Assembly: GCA_001873105.1 (NCBI GenBank) | Contig: MNYN01000054.1 | Span: 1 to 54,804, forward strand | DNA: 54,804 nucleotides | Direction of reading: 5' to 3' | From: Flavobacteriaceae bacterium CG2_30_34_30 | Lineage (GTDB): Bacteria; Bacteroidota; Bacteroidia; Flavobacteriales; Flavobacteriaceae | In this document: piece after piece, positions 32,444-41,045 of the stretch | Numbering within the stretch: the first letter of the stretch is position 1 | Layout of the letters: the number at the start of each line of letters is the position of its first letter | Notes under the pieces: generated by a model | What the model was told of the DNA's origin: nothing | Seen by the model: only the letters and a program-made list of their open reading frames with translations | The model's database searches: none | Position numbers and translations under genes: made by a program

Positions 32444-32532
32444 AATATTCAATAGGATTTAGGTTGATTTTATATGCTTTTTTACTTTCTTATTAAAAGA
32501 AAAGAGGTTTTGTTTGTTGTATTTATCTTTTC

Positions 32533-33201
32533 CTATTTTGTATTTGTTTTTTGAAAAATTTGGTATTGATATAGGGATAGGCTAAACAAAATAAAATGGG
32601 TAACATTCATTAGTATAGGTAATGTATGTTTGCCAAAAAAAGGAAGCAGTCTACCAAGAATTACCCAAACAATTAGAATGGTGATAGGGTTGAAAAAAGC
32701 CATCCATTTTTTATAGTTTGTTCCTCCTTTTAGGATTGTAGTAACAAAGGTTATAGACAATAGAGCGATTATAACTCGTAATGCTTTGACTAAAATTTCT
32801 AATAATTCTGTATAATTGTTTAGAATCTGTTGGTAGGTATCTGGTGGTATGTCCTTTTGCAGCTGAACGATAGTGCCAATAAAAGCTCTGGAGCCAATCC
32901 AAATGCCTCCAACAGCAAAAGCAATAAAGCCAATTGCTAAAGTAATTCTTGCTAAATTTTCATTACCGGATTGTAACATTTTGTAAATATGAAGATACCC
33001 CGCAAAATAGAAAGGAAGTCCAATTACAGACAAAAAATGCCCAATTTGAAGGTGTTCTATCGACACAAAATCAAAAAAGGCATAGTGCTCACTGTGTTCT
33101 AATATTTGTGGTGAATAGTGTAAAAAATATTCACCGACACCTACAATAATTGAGGCTAAAAGCCCTAATAGTCCAAGTGTTTTTATTGTATTTGATTTCA
33201 T
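32533..33201 (-). CDS. Six-helix integral membrane protein (DUF6796-like)
   Basis: 222 residues with about six membrane helices. Features: GLLGLLASIIVGVGEYFLHYSP, the FLSVIGLPFYFAGYLHIYKML segment, RITLAIGFIAFAVGGIWIGSRAF, and a charged loop QLQKDIPPDTYQQILNNYTELLEIL before VKALRVIIALLSITFVTTIL. Related to uncharacterised flavobacterial proteins under DUF6796, as far as I can judge. The start overlaps the stop of the DUF2062 gene by 4 bases (ATGA), so the genes are translationally coupled. Confidence 0.65.
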   Translation of the reverse strand: MKSNTIKTLGLLGLLASIIVGVGEYFLHYSPQILEHSEHYAFFDFVSIEHLQIGHFLSVIGLPFYFAGYLHIYKMLQSGNENLARITLAIGFIAFAVGGIWIGSRAFIGTIVQLQKDIPPDTYQQILNNYTELLEILVKALRVIIALLSITFVTTILKGGTNYKKWMAFFNPITILIVWVILGRLLPFFGKHTLPILMNVTHFILFSLSLYQYQIFQKTNTK

Positions 33202-33740
33202 TTAACTGGGTTAGAAAGGTGTTTTTTAAAGAAAAGAAAATAGCCGATATAGTAAAGTAAAAAAGCAACGGGGATTGCAATAACCACCCATCCCGCTATA
33301 CCACAAATTATTTCAAAAGTTAATTTTTGAAGGGTGTTAAAAAATCCGTTTTCAAAAGAAGACATAATGGCTTGAACAGAATACAGCGTGTGATGGGTTG
33401 AAAATATTGTTTCACCCACTTTTATAAATGGCATTAATAGTACATATTGTAAAGGGGTAATTAAATAACTAAAAGTTATCATTATAGGTAAATTCAACTT
33501 AGCCTTTAAAGCAATTGTTGTTAAAAGGATAGTAGTTGTTCCGGGTAAGGGAATTATAGTAAATAATAGGGCTACTAAAATACTTTTAAATACTTGAATT
33601 GGTTCTAGTCCTTGTTTAAAAACAGCAACTATTTTGTTGTATGCTTTTATAAAAAACGTTTTCATGCTATTAAATTTCATTATAAGTATTGGAATATAAA
33701 AAGTCTTAGTGTTTTTTGACAAGTCTCTTATATGATTCAT
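33198..33740 (-). CDS. DUF2062 membrane protein
   Basis: 180 residues. The core QGLEPIQVFKSILVALLFTIIPLPGTTTILLTTIALKAKLNLPIMITFSYLITPLQYVLLMPFIKVGE matches DUF2062, a three-helix family often tied to glycosyltransferases. Three or four membrane helices. The first 20 residues (MNHIRDLSKNTKTFYIPILI) may be non-native: ATG 33740 begins 3 bases after the preceding stop, but an internal Met (residue 21 or 26) could be the real start. Ends in an ATGA overlap with the next gene. Confidence 0.82.
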   Translation of the reverse strand: MNHIRDLSKNTKTFYIPILIMKFNSMKTFFIKAYNKIVAVFKQGLEPIQVFKSILVALLFTIIPLPGTTTILLTTIALKAKLNLPIMITFSYLITPLQYVLLMPFIKVGETIFSTHHTLYSVQAIMSSFENGFFNTLQKLTFEIICGIAGWVVIAIPVAFLLYYIGYFLFFKKHLSNPVK

Positions 33741-33743
33741 TAG

Positions 33744-34334
33744 TTATGAAATAATGTGTAATGGAAAATTAAGAGGTTTAGGAATATTATTTAAAATATC
33801 ATTAATTTTTGAACGTTTTTTGTGATTGGAGTCAAAGTGCCTCCATACTATTTTTCCTTGTACATCCAAAATAAATGTTGCAGGAATTGGCAGCCTCTCG
33901 CTCTCGTCAGAATGTGATTCTTTTAATTTAGCTCCTAAAATTTTATTATACATAAATAATTCAAATTTATCTGGCTTAAAAGTAACATCAAAAGTGTCGG
34001 CTATTTTATAATCCTCGTCATAAAGAATAGTAAATTCTGCTCCTGTCTTTTGAATAGTTTTTTTAATAAACTCTGATTTTTCGGGAGAAACTATTACCAC
34101 ATTTGCACCATAAGCATAAATTAAAGGCAAGCTTTCTTGAAGTTGCTTTAAATGTTTGTTGCAAAATGGACACCACTGCCCTCTGATAAAAATTACTACT
34201 ATAGGGCCATTTTTTAAAGCATTACTTAAATTATAATTTTGATCATAAAGGTCTTTTGCATTAAAATCTTTAACATATTCACCAATTTGAAGACCTTTTG
34301 CTCTTTTAATGGGTCTAATTGTATTTATTTTCAT
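33744..34334 (-). CDS. AhpC/TSA-type peroxiredoxin-like protein
   Basis: 196 residues, cytoplasmic. Thioredoxin fold with the active-site motif FIRGQWCPFCNKHLKQL (Cys55, Cys58), a CxxC pair as in the Bcp/Prx-like group and not the single-Cys AhpC. Then SPEKSEFIKKTIQKTGAEFTILYDEDYKIADTFDVTFKPDKFE and C-terminal IPATFILDVQGKIVWRHFDSNHKKR. Likely reduces peroxides or disulfides. First gene of an operon with DUF2062 and a six-helix membrane protein; its stop is 3 bases ahead of the next ATG. Confidence 0.87.
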   Translation of the reverse strand: MKINTIRPIKRAKGLQIGEYVKDFNAKDLYDQNYNLSNALKNGPIVVIFIRGQWCPFCNKHLKQLQESLPLIYAYGANVVIVSPEKSEFIKKTIQKTGAEFTILYDEDYKIADTFDVTFKPDKFELFMYNKILGAKLKESHSDESERLPIPATFILDVQGKIVWRHFDSNHKKRSKINDILNNIPKPLNFPLHIIS

Positions 34335-34659
34335 TGTACTATGTATTAATGAGGCATATTTTATAAGGCATTTTTTACTTTACAGAAAGAAATAGGTTGT
34401 TTAACAGAAAGTAAAATATATGTTTTTTAAAAAATTGAAAATTTTTAAAATTACTTTCCTCCCCTTAGTAGTAAGAGGAAACAATTACTAACATATTTAA
34501 AATACAAGTTTTTAATGATTTAATAAAATACTATACTTTAATACCCGATTTCATATAAGTATTTTTCCTCATAATTGACTTATTATTTGCTATGTTTATA
34601 GGTTTTATATGATGTAGAGTAAAAATAGTTAGTAAATTTTATATGCTTTTTGCATGTAC
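34335..34659. other. Intergenic region between the peroxiredoxin and tex genes
   Basis: 325 very AT-rich bases. The only structure seen is a perfect 7-bp hairpin, TTTCCTC (34455-34461) and GAGGAAA (34475-34481), with a 13-base loop and no T-tract. No ORF. The peroxiredoxin promoter must lie here, but no good TTG/TAnnTTTG pair was found. Confidence 0.5.
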
Positions 34660-36801
34660 CTAAAACGTATGTAATTTTAATTGTATCCGCTTACGATCCA
34701 AATCAATATCCAGCACTTTCACAAGAATTTGTTGATGTAAAGTTACAATACTATTTACGTCACACACAAAACTATCCGATAAATTGGACACATGTATCAA
34801 TCCGTTTTCCTTGATACCTATATCCACAAAACAGCCAAAATTGGTAATGTTATTCACAATTCCGGGAAGGAGTTGACCTGCTTGTAAGTCGTTGATGGTT
34901 TTTATGTTTTGGTTAAAAGAAAATACCTTGGCAACTTCTCGCGTGTCGAGACTGGGTTTTTCGAGTTCGGTTAGAATATCTATTAATGTTGGAAGACCTA
35001 CAGTATCGGTGATGTAGTTTTCCTTCGGAATGCTTTTTAAAACTTCGGTATTTCCTATTAATTCAGAAACCTCCTTTTTCAATTCTTTAGCCATTTGTTT
35101 TACTAATGCGTAACTTTCCGGATGCACCGCTGAATTATCAAGTGGGTTCTTACCATTTTTGATTCGTAAAAAACCGGCGCTTTGTTCAAAGGCTTTTCCT
35201 CCTAGTCGAGGCACTTTTTTGATATTTTCTCGAGAAGAGAATGCTCCGTTTTCTTCACGAAATGCAATGATGTTTTCCGCCAGTTTGTGTCCTATTCCGG
35301 AAACATACGCAAGCAAAGAAGTACTGGCCGTGTTGATATTAACACCCACGGCATTCACACAACTTTCCACTACACGATCTAGCGAAGTTTGTAATTTTGT
35401 TTGATCTACATCGTATTGGTATTGACCTACTCCTATCGATTTTGGTTCAATTTTTACTAATTCGGCAAGTGGATCTGCTAGGCGCCTACCTATGGAAACA
35501 GCACCTCTAACTGTAATATCATAGTTTGGAAATTCTTCACGAGCAATTTTAGAGGCAGAGTATATGGAAGCTCCGGCTTCGCTCACGACAAACACTTGCA
35601 AGTTGTTTTTAAAATGGATTTTTTTAACAAGGCGTTCTGTTTCGCGAGATGCGGTACCATTACCGATAGCTATAGCTTCTATTTTATGGGCATCTACCAG
35701 CGAACTTATTTTCTTCATCGCCCCTTTTTCATCGTTTTGCGGTGTGTGCGGATAAATGGTTTCGTTGTGTTTTAAGTTGCCTTGTGCGTCTAGACAGACC
35801 AATTTACATCCTGTTCTAAAACCGGGATCGATGGCCATAATGCGCTTTTCTCCTAATGGCGCACCTAATAATAACTGTTGGAGGTTTTTAGCAAAAACAG
35901 TTATGGCGGTTTCGTCTGCAGCTTTTTTGGCAGCTTGTAATCGTTCATTTGCCAATGCCGGAAGAAGCAAACGTTTGTATGCATCTTTGGCGGCAAGTTC
36001 CATCTGTTCTATAAAAACATTGTTAGATTTGATGATTCTTCTTTCCATGGCAGAAAGTGATTTCTCCTCGTCAATTTCTATTTTTACTTTGATAAATCCT
36101 TCGGTTTCTGCTCTTAAAATGGCAAGTAAACGGTGGGATGGGCAATTTTTCAAGGCTTCTTCCCATTTAAAATAATCACGATATTTTTGGGCTTTTTCTT
36201 TTCCCGCTTTATCCTTGATCACTTTTGTGGTGATTATGGCTTCTTTTTGCAGTTGATTTCGCAATGCGTTTCTTATATCTGTGCGTTCATTTATCCATTC
36301 GGCGATGATATGTCTTGCGCCTTCCAAGGCTTGGTCTGTAGAAGTTATTTCACCTTGTACATATTTTTGTAAAAGTACATTCATATCTCTTCTTCCAATA
36401 CTTTGGGATTGTCCAATGATTATATTAGCAAGGGGTTCCAAACCATTTTTTCGCGCGGTTTCGGCTTTGGTCTTTCGGCTTTTTTTGAAGGGTAAGTAGA
36501 GGTCTTCAAGGGAGGTAAGGTCAGGGGCATTTTCAATACTTACTTGCAACTTAGGTGTTAAAACTTTTTGTTCTTTCAGTACTTTTAAAATGGATTTCTT
36601 TCTTTTTTCTAGAATTTCAAATTGTTCTTTAAAAGTAACAATATCACTAATCTGCACTTCATCCAGATTACCGGTGCGTTCTTTGCGGTAGCGAGCTATA
36701 AATGGGATAGTGCAGTCCTCATTTAATAACTGAACGGTGTTTTTAACGCTGATTGCCGGCAGTTGGGTGCTTTGGGTAATAAAGAGGAGGAGTTGCTCCA
36801 T
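34660..36801 (-). CDS. tex: Tex-family RNA-binding transcriptional accessory protein
   Basis: 713 residues, normal for Tex. N-terminal helical domain (TVQLLNEDCTIPFIARYRKERTGNLDEVQI), YqgF-like RNase fold (IMAIDPGFRTGCKLVCLD, AIAIGNGTASRETE), helix-hairpin-helix pair (TASTSLLAYVSGIGHKLAENIIAFREENGAF, VPRLGGKAFEQSAGFLRI) and a C-terminal S1 domain (GIVNNITNFGCFVDIGIKENGLIHVSNLSDSFV...VLDIDLDRKRIQLKL). The Asp in DPGFRTG is retained. Cytoplasmic; binds nucleic acid and affects transcription of some genes. Single-gene unit. Confidence 0.96.
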   Translation of the reverse strand: MEQLLLFITQSTQLPAISVKNTVQLLNEDCTIPFIARYRKERTGNLDEVQISDIVTFKEQFEILEKRKKSILKVLKEQKVLTPKLQVSIENAPDLTSLEDLYLPFKKSRKTKAETARKNGLEPLANIIIGQSQSIGRRDMNVLLQKYVQGEITSTDQALEGARHIIAEWINERTDIRNALRNQLQKEAIITTKVIKDKAGKEKAQKYRDYFKWEEALKNCPSHRLLAILRAETEGFIKVKIEIDEEKSLSAMERRIIKSNNVFIEQMELAAKDAYKRLLLPALANERLQAAKKAADETAITVFAKNLQQLLLGAPLGEKRIMAIDPGFRTGCKLVCLDAQGNLKHNETIYPHTPQNDEKGAMKKISSLVDAHKIEAIAIGNGTASRETERLVKKIHFKNNLQVFVVSEAGASIYSASKIAREEFPNYDITVRGAVSIGRRLADPLAELVKIEPKSIGVGQYQYDVDQTKLQTSLDRVVESCVNAVGVNINTASTSLLAYVSGIGHKLAENIIAFREENGAFSSRENIKKVPRLGGKAFEQSAGFLRIKNGKNPLDNSAVHPESYALVKQMAKELKKEVSELIGNTEVLKSIPKENYITDTVGLPTLIDILTELEKPSLDTREVAKVFSFNQNIKTINDLQAGQLLPGIVNNITNFGCFVDIGIKENGLIHVSNLSDSFVCDVNSIVTLHQQILVKVLDIDLDRKRIQLKLHTF

Positions 36802-36953
36802 GGTTTTAATTTAGAGATTTATTTTGAAACTAAATGGCACTATGGCTCAAAGTAATTAGTTTTTCTGCGCTTTCTGCGAGAGAATAAAGGAAGCTTAATA
36901 ACACCGAGCTGGGAACTGGCAACAGGGAATAGGAAGCCGGCAATATGCAATAC

Positions 36954-39077
36954 TTAATTAATAATCATCCCATTTTCAACACCTTCGTTATCCGGGTTAA
37001 GGAACACCAATTTACCTTCAGCATTTTCAGTCATTAAAATCATACCTTGACTTTCCACACCACGTAAAACTCTGGGGGCAAGATTGATTAAAATAGTAAC
37101 TTGTTTTCCAATGACTTCTTTAGGAGTAAAACTTTCGGCAATGCCTGATACTACAGTTCTTACATCGATGCCGGTATCTACTTTTAGGACAAGTAACTTG
37201 TCCGCTTTCGGCATTTTTTCAGCTTCTATGATGGTGCCTACTCGCATATCCAATTTCGTAAAATCATCAAAAGTAATGATGTCTTTTTGTGGCATGAGTT
37301 TTGGTTTTTCAAAAGAGATTTTTTCTATTTTATTAGTAGCTTTTGTGGCTTCTAATTTGTCTATTTGTTGTTGTATTTGTTCGTCTTCGATTTTGGAAAA
37401 AAGCAATTCGGCTACATTAATTTTATGATTAATCGGAAGAAGTCCTTCTCTGCCTATCGGCCTCTCCTCCGATAGGGGAGAAGTGTTAACAATAGTAGAA
37501 ATATCATTCCATCCAATTGGTGAATCACTCGAACTAATATTCAGAATTTTTTTCAATTTTTCAGAAGTAAATGGAATAAAAGGTTCGCTTAAAACAGCGA
37601 GTGTAGTAGCTATTTGTAGTGCCACATACATAACGGTTTTGGTGCGTATTTCATCGGTTTTTATGGTTTTCCAAGGCTCTTCTTCGGCTAGATATTTATT
37701 TCCTAAACGGGCTAAATTCATTAATTCTCCTTGTGCTTCACGGAAACGGTAACGTTCAATAGAACTGCCAATGACATCAGGATAGGCGCGAAGCTCGTTT
37801 AAAGTTTGTGTGTCTATTTCTTTAAATTCAGAAGGTTGCGGCACATGACCGGCATAATATTTATAAGTAAGAACCACCACGCGGTTAATGAAATTTCCGA
37901 AGATGGCAACCAGTTCATTATTATTTCTTGCTTGAAAATCTTTCCAGGTAAAATCGTTGTCTTTCGTTTCAGGAGCAGTGGCGGTTAAAGTGTATCGCAA
38001 AACATCCTGCTGACCTGGAAAATCCACCAAATATTCGTGTAACCATACTGCCCAATTTTTGGAGGTGGAGAGTTTGTTGCCTTCAAGGTTTAAAAATTCG
38101 TTGGCAGGAACATTGTCCGGTAATATATAACTTCCTTCTGCTTTAAGCATTGCCGGAAAAATGATGCAATGAAAAACAATGTTGTCTTTTCCTATAAAGT
38201 GCACGAGTTTGGTGTCATTACTTTTCCAGTAGGGTTCCCAGTCTTTACCTTCACGAGTCGCCCATTCTTTAGTGGAAGAAATATAACCAATAGGGGCATC
38301 AAACCAAACATACAATACTTTTCCTTCAGCGCCCTTTACAGGAACAGGGATTCCCCAATCCAAATCGCGAGTCACGGCACGAGGTCGTAATCCATCGTCA
38401 ATCCAAGATTTTACCTGTCCATATACATTGGGTTTCCAATCTTTTTTATGCCCTACTAGTATCCATTCTTTTAAAAATGCCTCGTAATCTTGAAGGGGTA
38501 AAAACCAGTGTTTGGTTGCTTTATAAATAGGAATACTGCCGGTAATAGTTGATTTTGGGTCGATTAGGTCTGTTGCGTTTAGGGATGTGCCGCATTTTTC
38601 ACATTGATCGCCGTAGGCTTCTTCGTGGCCACATTTTGGACAAGTGCCTGTAACAAAACGATCGGCTAAAAATTGATCTGCTTCGGCATCATAAAGTTGT
38701 TCGGTAGTTTCTTCAATAAATTTTCCGTCTTCATAAAGTTTTTTAAAAAACTCGGATGCGGTCTCATGGTGAATTTTTGCTGAAGTGCGAGAGTAATTAT
38801 CAAAGGTAATTCCGAAGTCCAAAAAGGATTTTTTGATAATACCGTGGTATTTATCAATGATTTCCTGTGGGGTAACGCCTTCTTTTTTTGCTTTCATCGG
38901 TATGGCAACGCCGTGCTCATCGCTTCCGCAGATAAAAGCAACATCTTTGCCCTGTAAGCGGAGGTAACGCGCATAAATATCAGAAGGAACATAAACCCCT
39001 GCTAAATGGCCAATATGAATAGGACCGTTAGTGTATGGCAGCGCGGCTGTAATGGTATATCGTTTTGGTGTGGTCAT
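36954..39077 (-). CDS. metG: Methionyl-tRNA synthetase with in-frame palindromic insertion
   Basis: 707 residues from ATG 39077. Charges tRNA-Met. HIGH motif (21-24, [12 protein letters not shown]), zinc knuckles [23 protein letters not shown]-like KLSTS ([11 protein letters not shown]), anticodon-binding helices, and a C-terminal Trbp111-like tRNA-binding domain ([34 protein letters not shown]). Between the anticodon domain and the tRNA-binding domain there is a stretch reading [19 protein letters not shown] that is not expected in MetG; it is encoded by a palindromic repeat (37445-37483) and keeps the frame. The core enzyme looks intact. Upstream 'extra' residues in the longer frame are not used. 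Confidence 0.95.
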   Translation of the reverse strand: MTTPKRYTITAALPYTNGPIHIGHLAGVYVPSDIYARYLRLQGKDVAFICGSDEHGVAIPMKAKKEGVTPQEIIDKYHGIIKKSFLDFGITFDNYSRTSAKIHHETASEFFKKLYEDGKFIEETTEQLYDAEADQFLADRFVTGTCPKCGHEEAYGDQCEKCGTSLNATDLIDPKSTITGSIPIYKATKHWFLPLQDYEAFLKEWILVGHKKDWKPNVYGQVKSWIDDGLRPRAVTRDLDWGIPVPVKGAEGKVLYVWFDAPIGYISSTKEWATREGKDWEPYWKSNDTKLVHFIGKDNIVFHCIIFPAMLKAEGSYILPDNVPANEFLNLEGNKLSTSKNWAVWLHEYLVDFPGQQDVLRYTLTATAPETKDNDFTWKDFQARNNNELVAIFGNFINRVVVLTYKYYAGHVPQPSEFKEIDTQTLNELRAYPDVIGSSIERYRFREAQGELMNLARLGNKYLAEEEPWKTIKTDEIRTKTVMYVALQIATTLAVLSEPFIPFTSEKLKKILNISSSDSPIGWNDISTIVNTSPLSEERPIGREGLLPINHKINVAELLFSKIEDEQIQQQIDKLEATKATNKIEKISFEKPKLMPQKDIITFDDFTKLDMRVGTIIEAEKMPKADKLLVLKVDTGIDVRTVVSGIAESFTPKEVIGKQVTILINLAPRVLRGVESQGMILMTENAEGKLVFLNPDNEGVENGMIIN
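37445..37483. repeat. Palindromic element inserted in frame within metG
   Basis: CTTCTC (37445-37450) pairs with GAGAAG (37478-37483) and CCTATCGG (37453-37460) with CCGATAGG (37469-37476), leaving an 8-base loop. The stem is GC-richer than the gene around it. On the metG strand it codes for the [15 protein letters not shown] segment. The style (two blocks of inverted repeat, C/T-rich arm) resembles dispersed intergenic hairpins of Bacteroidota. Confidence 0.75.
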
Positions 39078-39200
39078 AAAATAAAAGCTAAAATTTAAAA
39101 GTACAAATGTAAACAACACAACCGTATTTCACGTTAATTTCTTGCAAAAGGGAAGTCAAGTGCCGTATTTATTTCTAATTTTATAGCAAATAACCACCCA

Positions 39201-39821
39201 ATGAAAAAATGTATTGTATTAGGAATAATTTGCTTATTTTTTTCTTGTAAGGGAACTAAAAGTACAACTTCGGCTTCTGAACCGGCTACCAATATTGTCG
39301 CTAGCGCATCTCTTAAAAATTTTACTGTGGAAAAAATAGCACGAAACACTACCGCAGAAGATTTAGAAAGAATGTATCCCGATGCAGCTAAAAAAGAAGA
39401 GATTGGTCATTTTGAGGAAGGTTCTGTACAACGAGCCTATACTATTATGTATCCGGGGTCAAAAAATGAAATCCATTTTATTTGGGAGACGTTGGAACGA
39501 AAAAAGGTGTATCAGTTGGTTCTTTCAAAAAATGGTGATTGGGAAACTGCCTCCGGAATAAAAATTGGAACTACCTATGAGGATGTAGTACAAAGAAACG
39601 GGAAGGGAATTAATATCTATGGTTTTGGTTGGGATTACAGTGGTGCGGTGGACTGGAATGGTGGGGCATTAGAAAATAGTAAGTTGCGTGTTTTTCTACA
39701 ACCTGCAGGAGAACCAAATCCTAAATTTTATGGCGATGGGATTATTATTCCAAACCCGGAAGAATTAAAAAAATTAAATTTAACCGTTGGTAAAATTATA
39801 TATCATTTAGGCAATGATTAG
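39201..39821 (+). CDS. Conserved hypothetical lipoprotein
   Basis: 206 residues; lipoprotein signal with lipobox ending at Cys16 (LFFSC-KGTKST). The mature domain includes KIARNTTAEDLERMYPDAAKKEEIGHFEEGSVQRAYTIMYPGSKNEIHFIWE, TASGIKIGTTYEDVVQRNGKGINIYGFGWDYSGAVDWNGGALEN and LRVFLQPAGEPNPKFYGDGIIIP. I know similar unnamed proteins in flavobacteria but no function. Periplasmic, lipid-anchored. The last 8 bases overlap the start of the LD-carboxypeptidase gene, so the two are coupled and may both act on the envelope. Confidence 0.8.
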   Translation: MKKCIVLGIICLFFSCKGTKSTTSASEPATNIVASASLKNFTVEKIARNTTAEDLERMYPDAAKKEEIGHFEEGSVQRAYTIMYPGSKNEIHFIWETLERKKVYQLVLSKNGDWETASGIKIGTTYEDVVQRNGKGINIYGFGWDYSGAVDWNGGALENSKLRVFLQPAGEPNPKFYGDGIIIPNPEELKKLNLTVGKIIYHLGND

Positions 39822-40716
39822 ACCTTCTTTTCTTAAAAAAGGCGATAAAGTTGCCATTGTTTCAACAGCGCGAAAAGTTTCTTTAGAGGAATTACAACCG
39901 GCATTACAGCTATTGAAAAGTTGGCAATTAGAAGCGATTATCGGGAAAACGATAGGTGCAGAAGAACATCAGTTTTCAGGAAATGACTTTCTAAGAGCAG
40001 AAGATTTTCAATGTATGTTGAATAATCCGGAAATCAAGGCAATTTGGTGTGCTCGTGGAGGTTATGGCACGGTTCGGATTATTGATTTATTAGATTTCAA
40101 CGAATTTAAAAAACATCCCAAATGGATTATTGGGTATAGCGATGTAACCGTTTTACATAGCCACTTGCATGTCTTAGGTTTTGAAAGCCTTCATGCGCAG
40201 ATGCCTGTAGATATAAACAATAAATCTGAAGCGACAATAGAAACTCTTAGGCAGGCGCTTTTTGGAGAGGAATATGTTATTGGGTGTGTTGCAAAAGATG
40301 CCCAAACAAAAGTGGGAATAGCGAGAGGACAATTAGTTGGGGGTAATCTGTCTATTTTATATTCTCTTTGTGGAAGTCCTTCAGCAATTGACACCAAAGG
40401 AAAAATTTTATTTATAGAAGACTTAGATGAATATTTGTATCATATAGACAGGATGCTTCAAAATTTAAAGCGCAATGGTTATTTTGAAAATCTTGCCGGG
40501 TTCATTGTGGGTGGTATGGCAAAAATGAATGACAACACCATTCCTTTTGGAAAAACTGCGGAAGAAATTATTGCAGAAACAGTTTCGGGGTATAACTTCC
40601 CGGTTTGTTTTGGTTTTCCTGCGGGGCACATGGAGGATAATCAAGCGATTATTTTGGGAAGGGAAGTGGTGCTAGAAGTTGGCGAATGGAAAACATCTTT
40701 GGCTTTTAAAAATTAG
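39814..40716 (+). CDS. Muramoyltetrapeptide LD-carboxypeptidase (S66 family)
   Basis: 300 residues, no signal peptide, cytoplasmic. S66 serine peptidase: nucleophile Ser109 in IIGYSDVTVLH, RGGYGTVRIIDLLDF before it, Glu202 in FIEDLDEYLYHIDRM and His272 in FGFPAGHMEDN; the Ser-Glu-His set is complete. The family (LdcA, also MccF self-immunity proteins) removes the terminal D-Ala from cell-wall tetrapeptides during peptidoglycan recycling. Length and motif order match LdcA rather than MccF, but the two cannot be separated by eye. It overlaps the preceding lipoprotein gene by 8 bases. Confidence 0.92.
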   Translation: MIRPSFLKKGDKVAIVSTARKVSLEELQPALQLLKSWQLEAIIGKTIGAEEHQFSGNDFLRAEDFQCMLNNPEIKAIWCARGGYGTVRIIDLLDFNEFKKHPKWIIGYSDVTVLHSHLHVLGFESLHAQMPVDINNKSEATIETLRQALFGEEYVIGCVAKDAQTKVGIARGQLVGGNLSILYSLCGSPSAIDTKGKILFIEDLDEYLYHIDRMLQNLKRNGYFENLAGFIVGGMAKMNDNTIPFGKTAEEIIAETVSGYNFPVCFGFPAGHMEDNQAIILGREVVLEVGEWKTSLAFKN

Positions 40717-41045
40717 ATTTTTGTTGTAAATCTATTTTCATTAAAATTGGTGAACCACAATAATATGTCACCCCTGTCGGGTTTTTAATTTTTTTGTATT
40801 ATTTGGTTTCTACCAATATTTCACCCCTACGGGGTTTTCATAATTTTTATGTTCCATGTTTTTTTCTACCGATAGAAGTCTTTGGTAGAGGTATTGAACA
40901 TTTTAACATTAGTCCAGATAGGGGCGAAATATTGGTAGAAAAAATCCTTTCCACCATGCGAGCTTGGGGGGGGGAAGATTGTAACGAAAAGCCCGCCCGT
41001 CTTTTTGCGGAAACGCCCTAAAAAAAATATTAATAGAAAGGAAAC
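40717..41045. other. Repeat-rich gap between the LD-carboxypeptidase and hflX genes
   Basis: About 330 bases without a credible gene. Two direct copies of a TCACCCC-(TGT/TAC)-GGGTTTT unit (40758-40787 and 40820-40838) and one inverted copy near 40917-40941 are present, plus a run of eight G (about 40966-40973). The first unit could also end the LD-carboxypeptidase transcript. A 75-codon frame across the region is a by-product of the repeat. Confidence 0.6.
40807..40941. repeat. Inverted copies of a Bacteroidota-style intergenic repeat
   Basis: TTTCTACCAATATTTC then ACCCCTAC (40807-40830) is matched, in reverse complement, by GATAGGGGCGAAATATTGGTAGAAA (about 40917-40941), with one change, A to G, in the middle. 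The left copy is followed by GGGGTTTT, giving a small palindrome ACCCC-TAC-GGGGT. Together with the first unit at 40758 this makes three copies. Confidence 0.7.

Noticed and set aside
40966-40973. Run of eight G as a phase-variation tract
   Set aside because: It is not in or next to the start of any credible gene, so a switching role cannot be supported.
40794-41021. 75-codon frame (ISPLRGF...ISPDRGEILVEK)
   Set aside because: Encoded by direct and inverted copies of an intergenic repeat; no conserved protein character or start signal.
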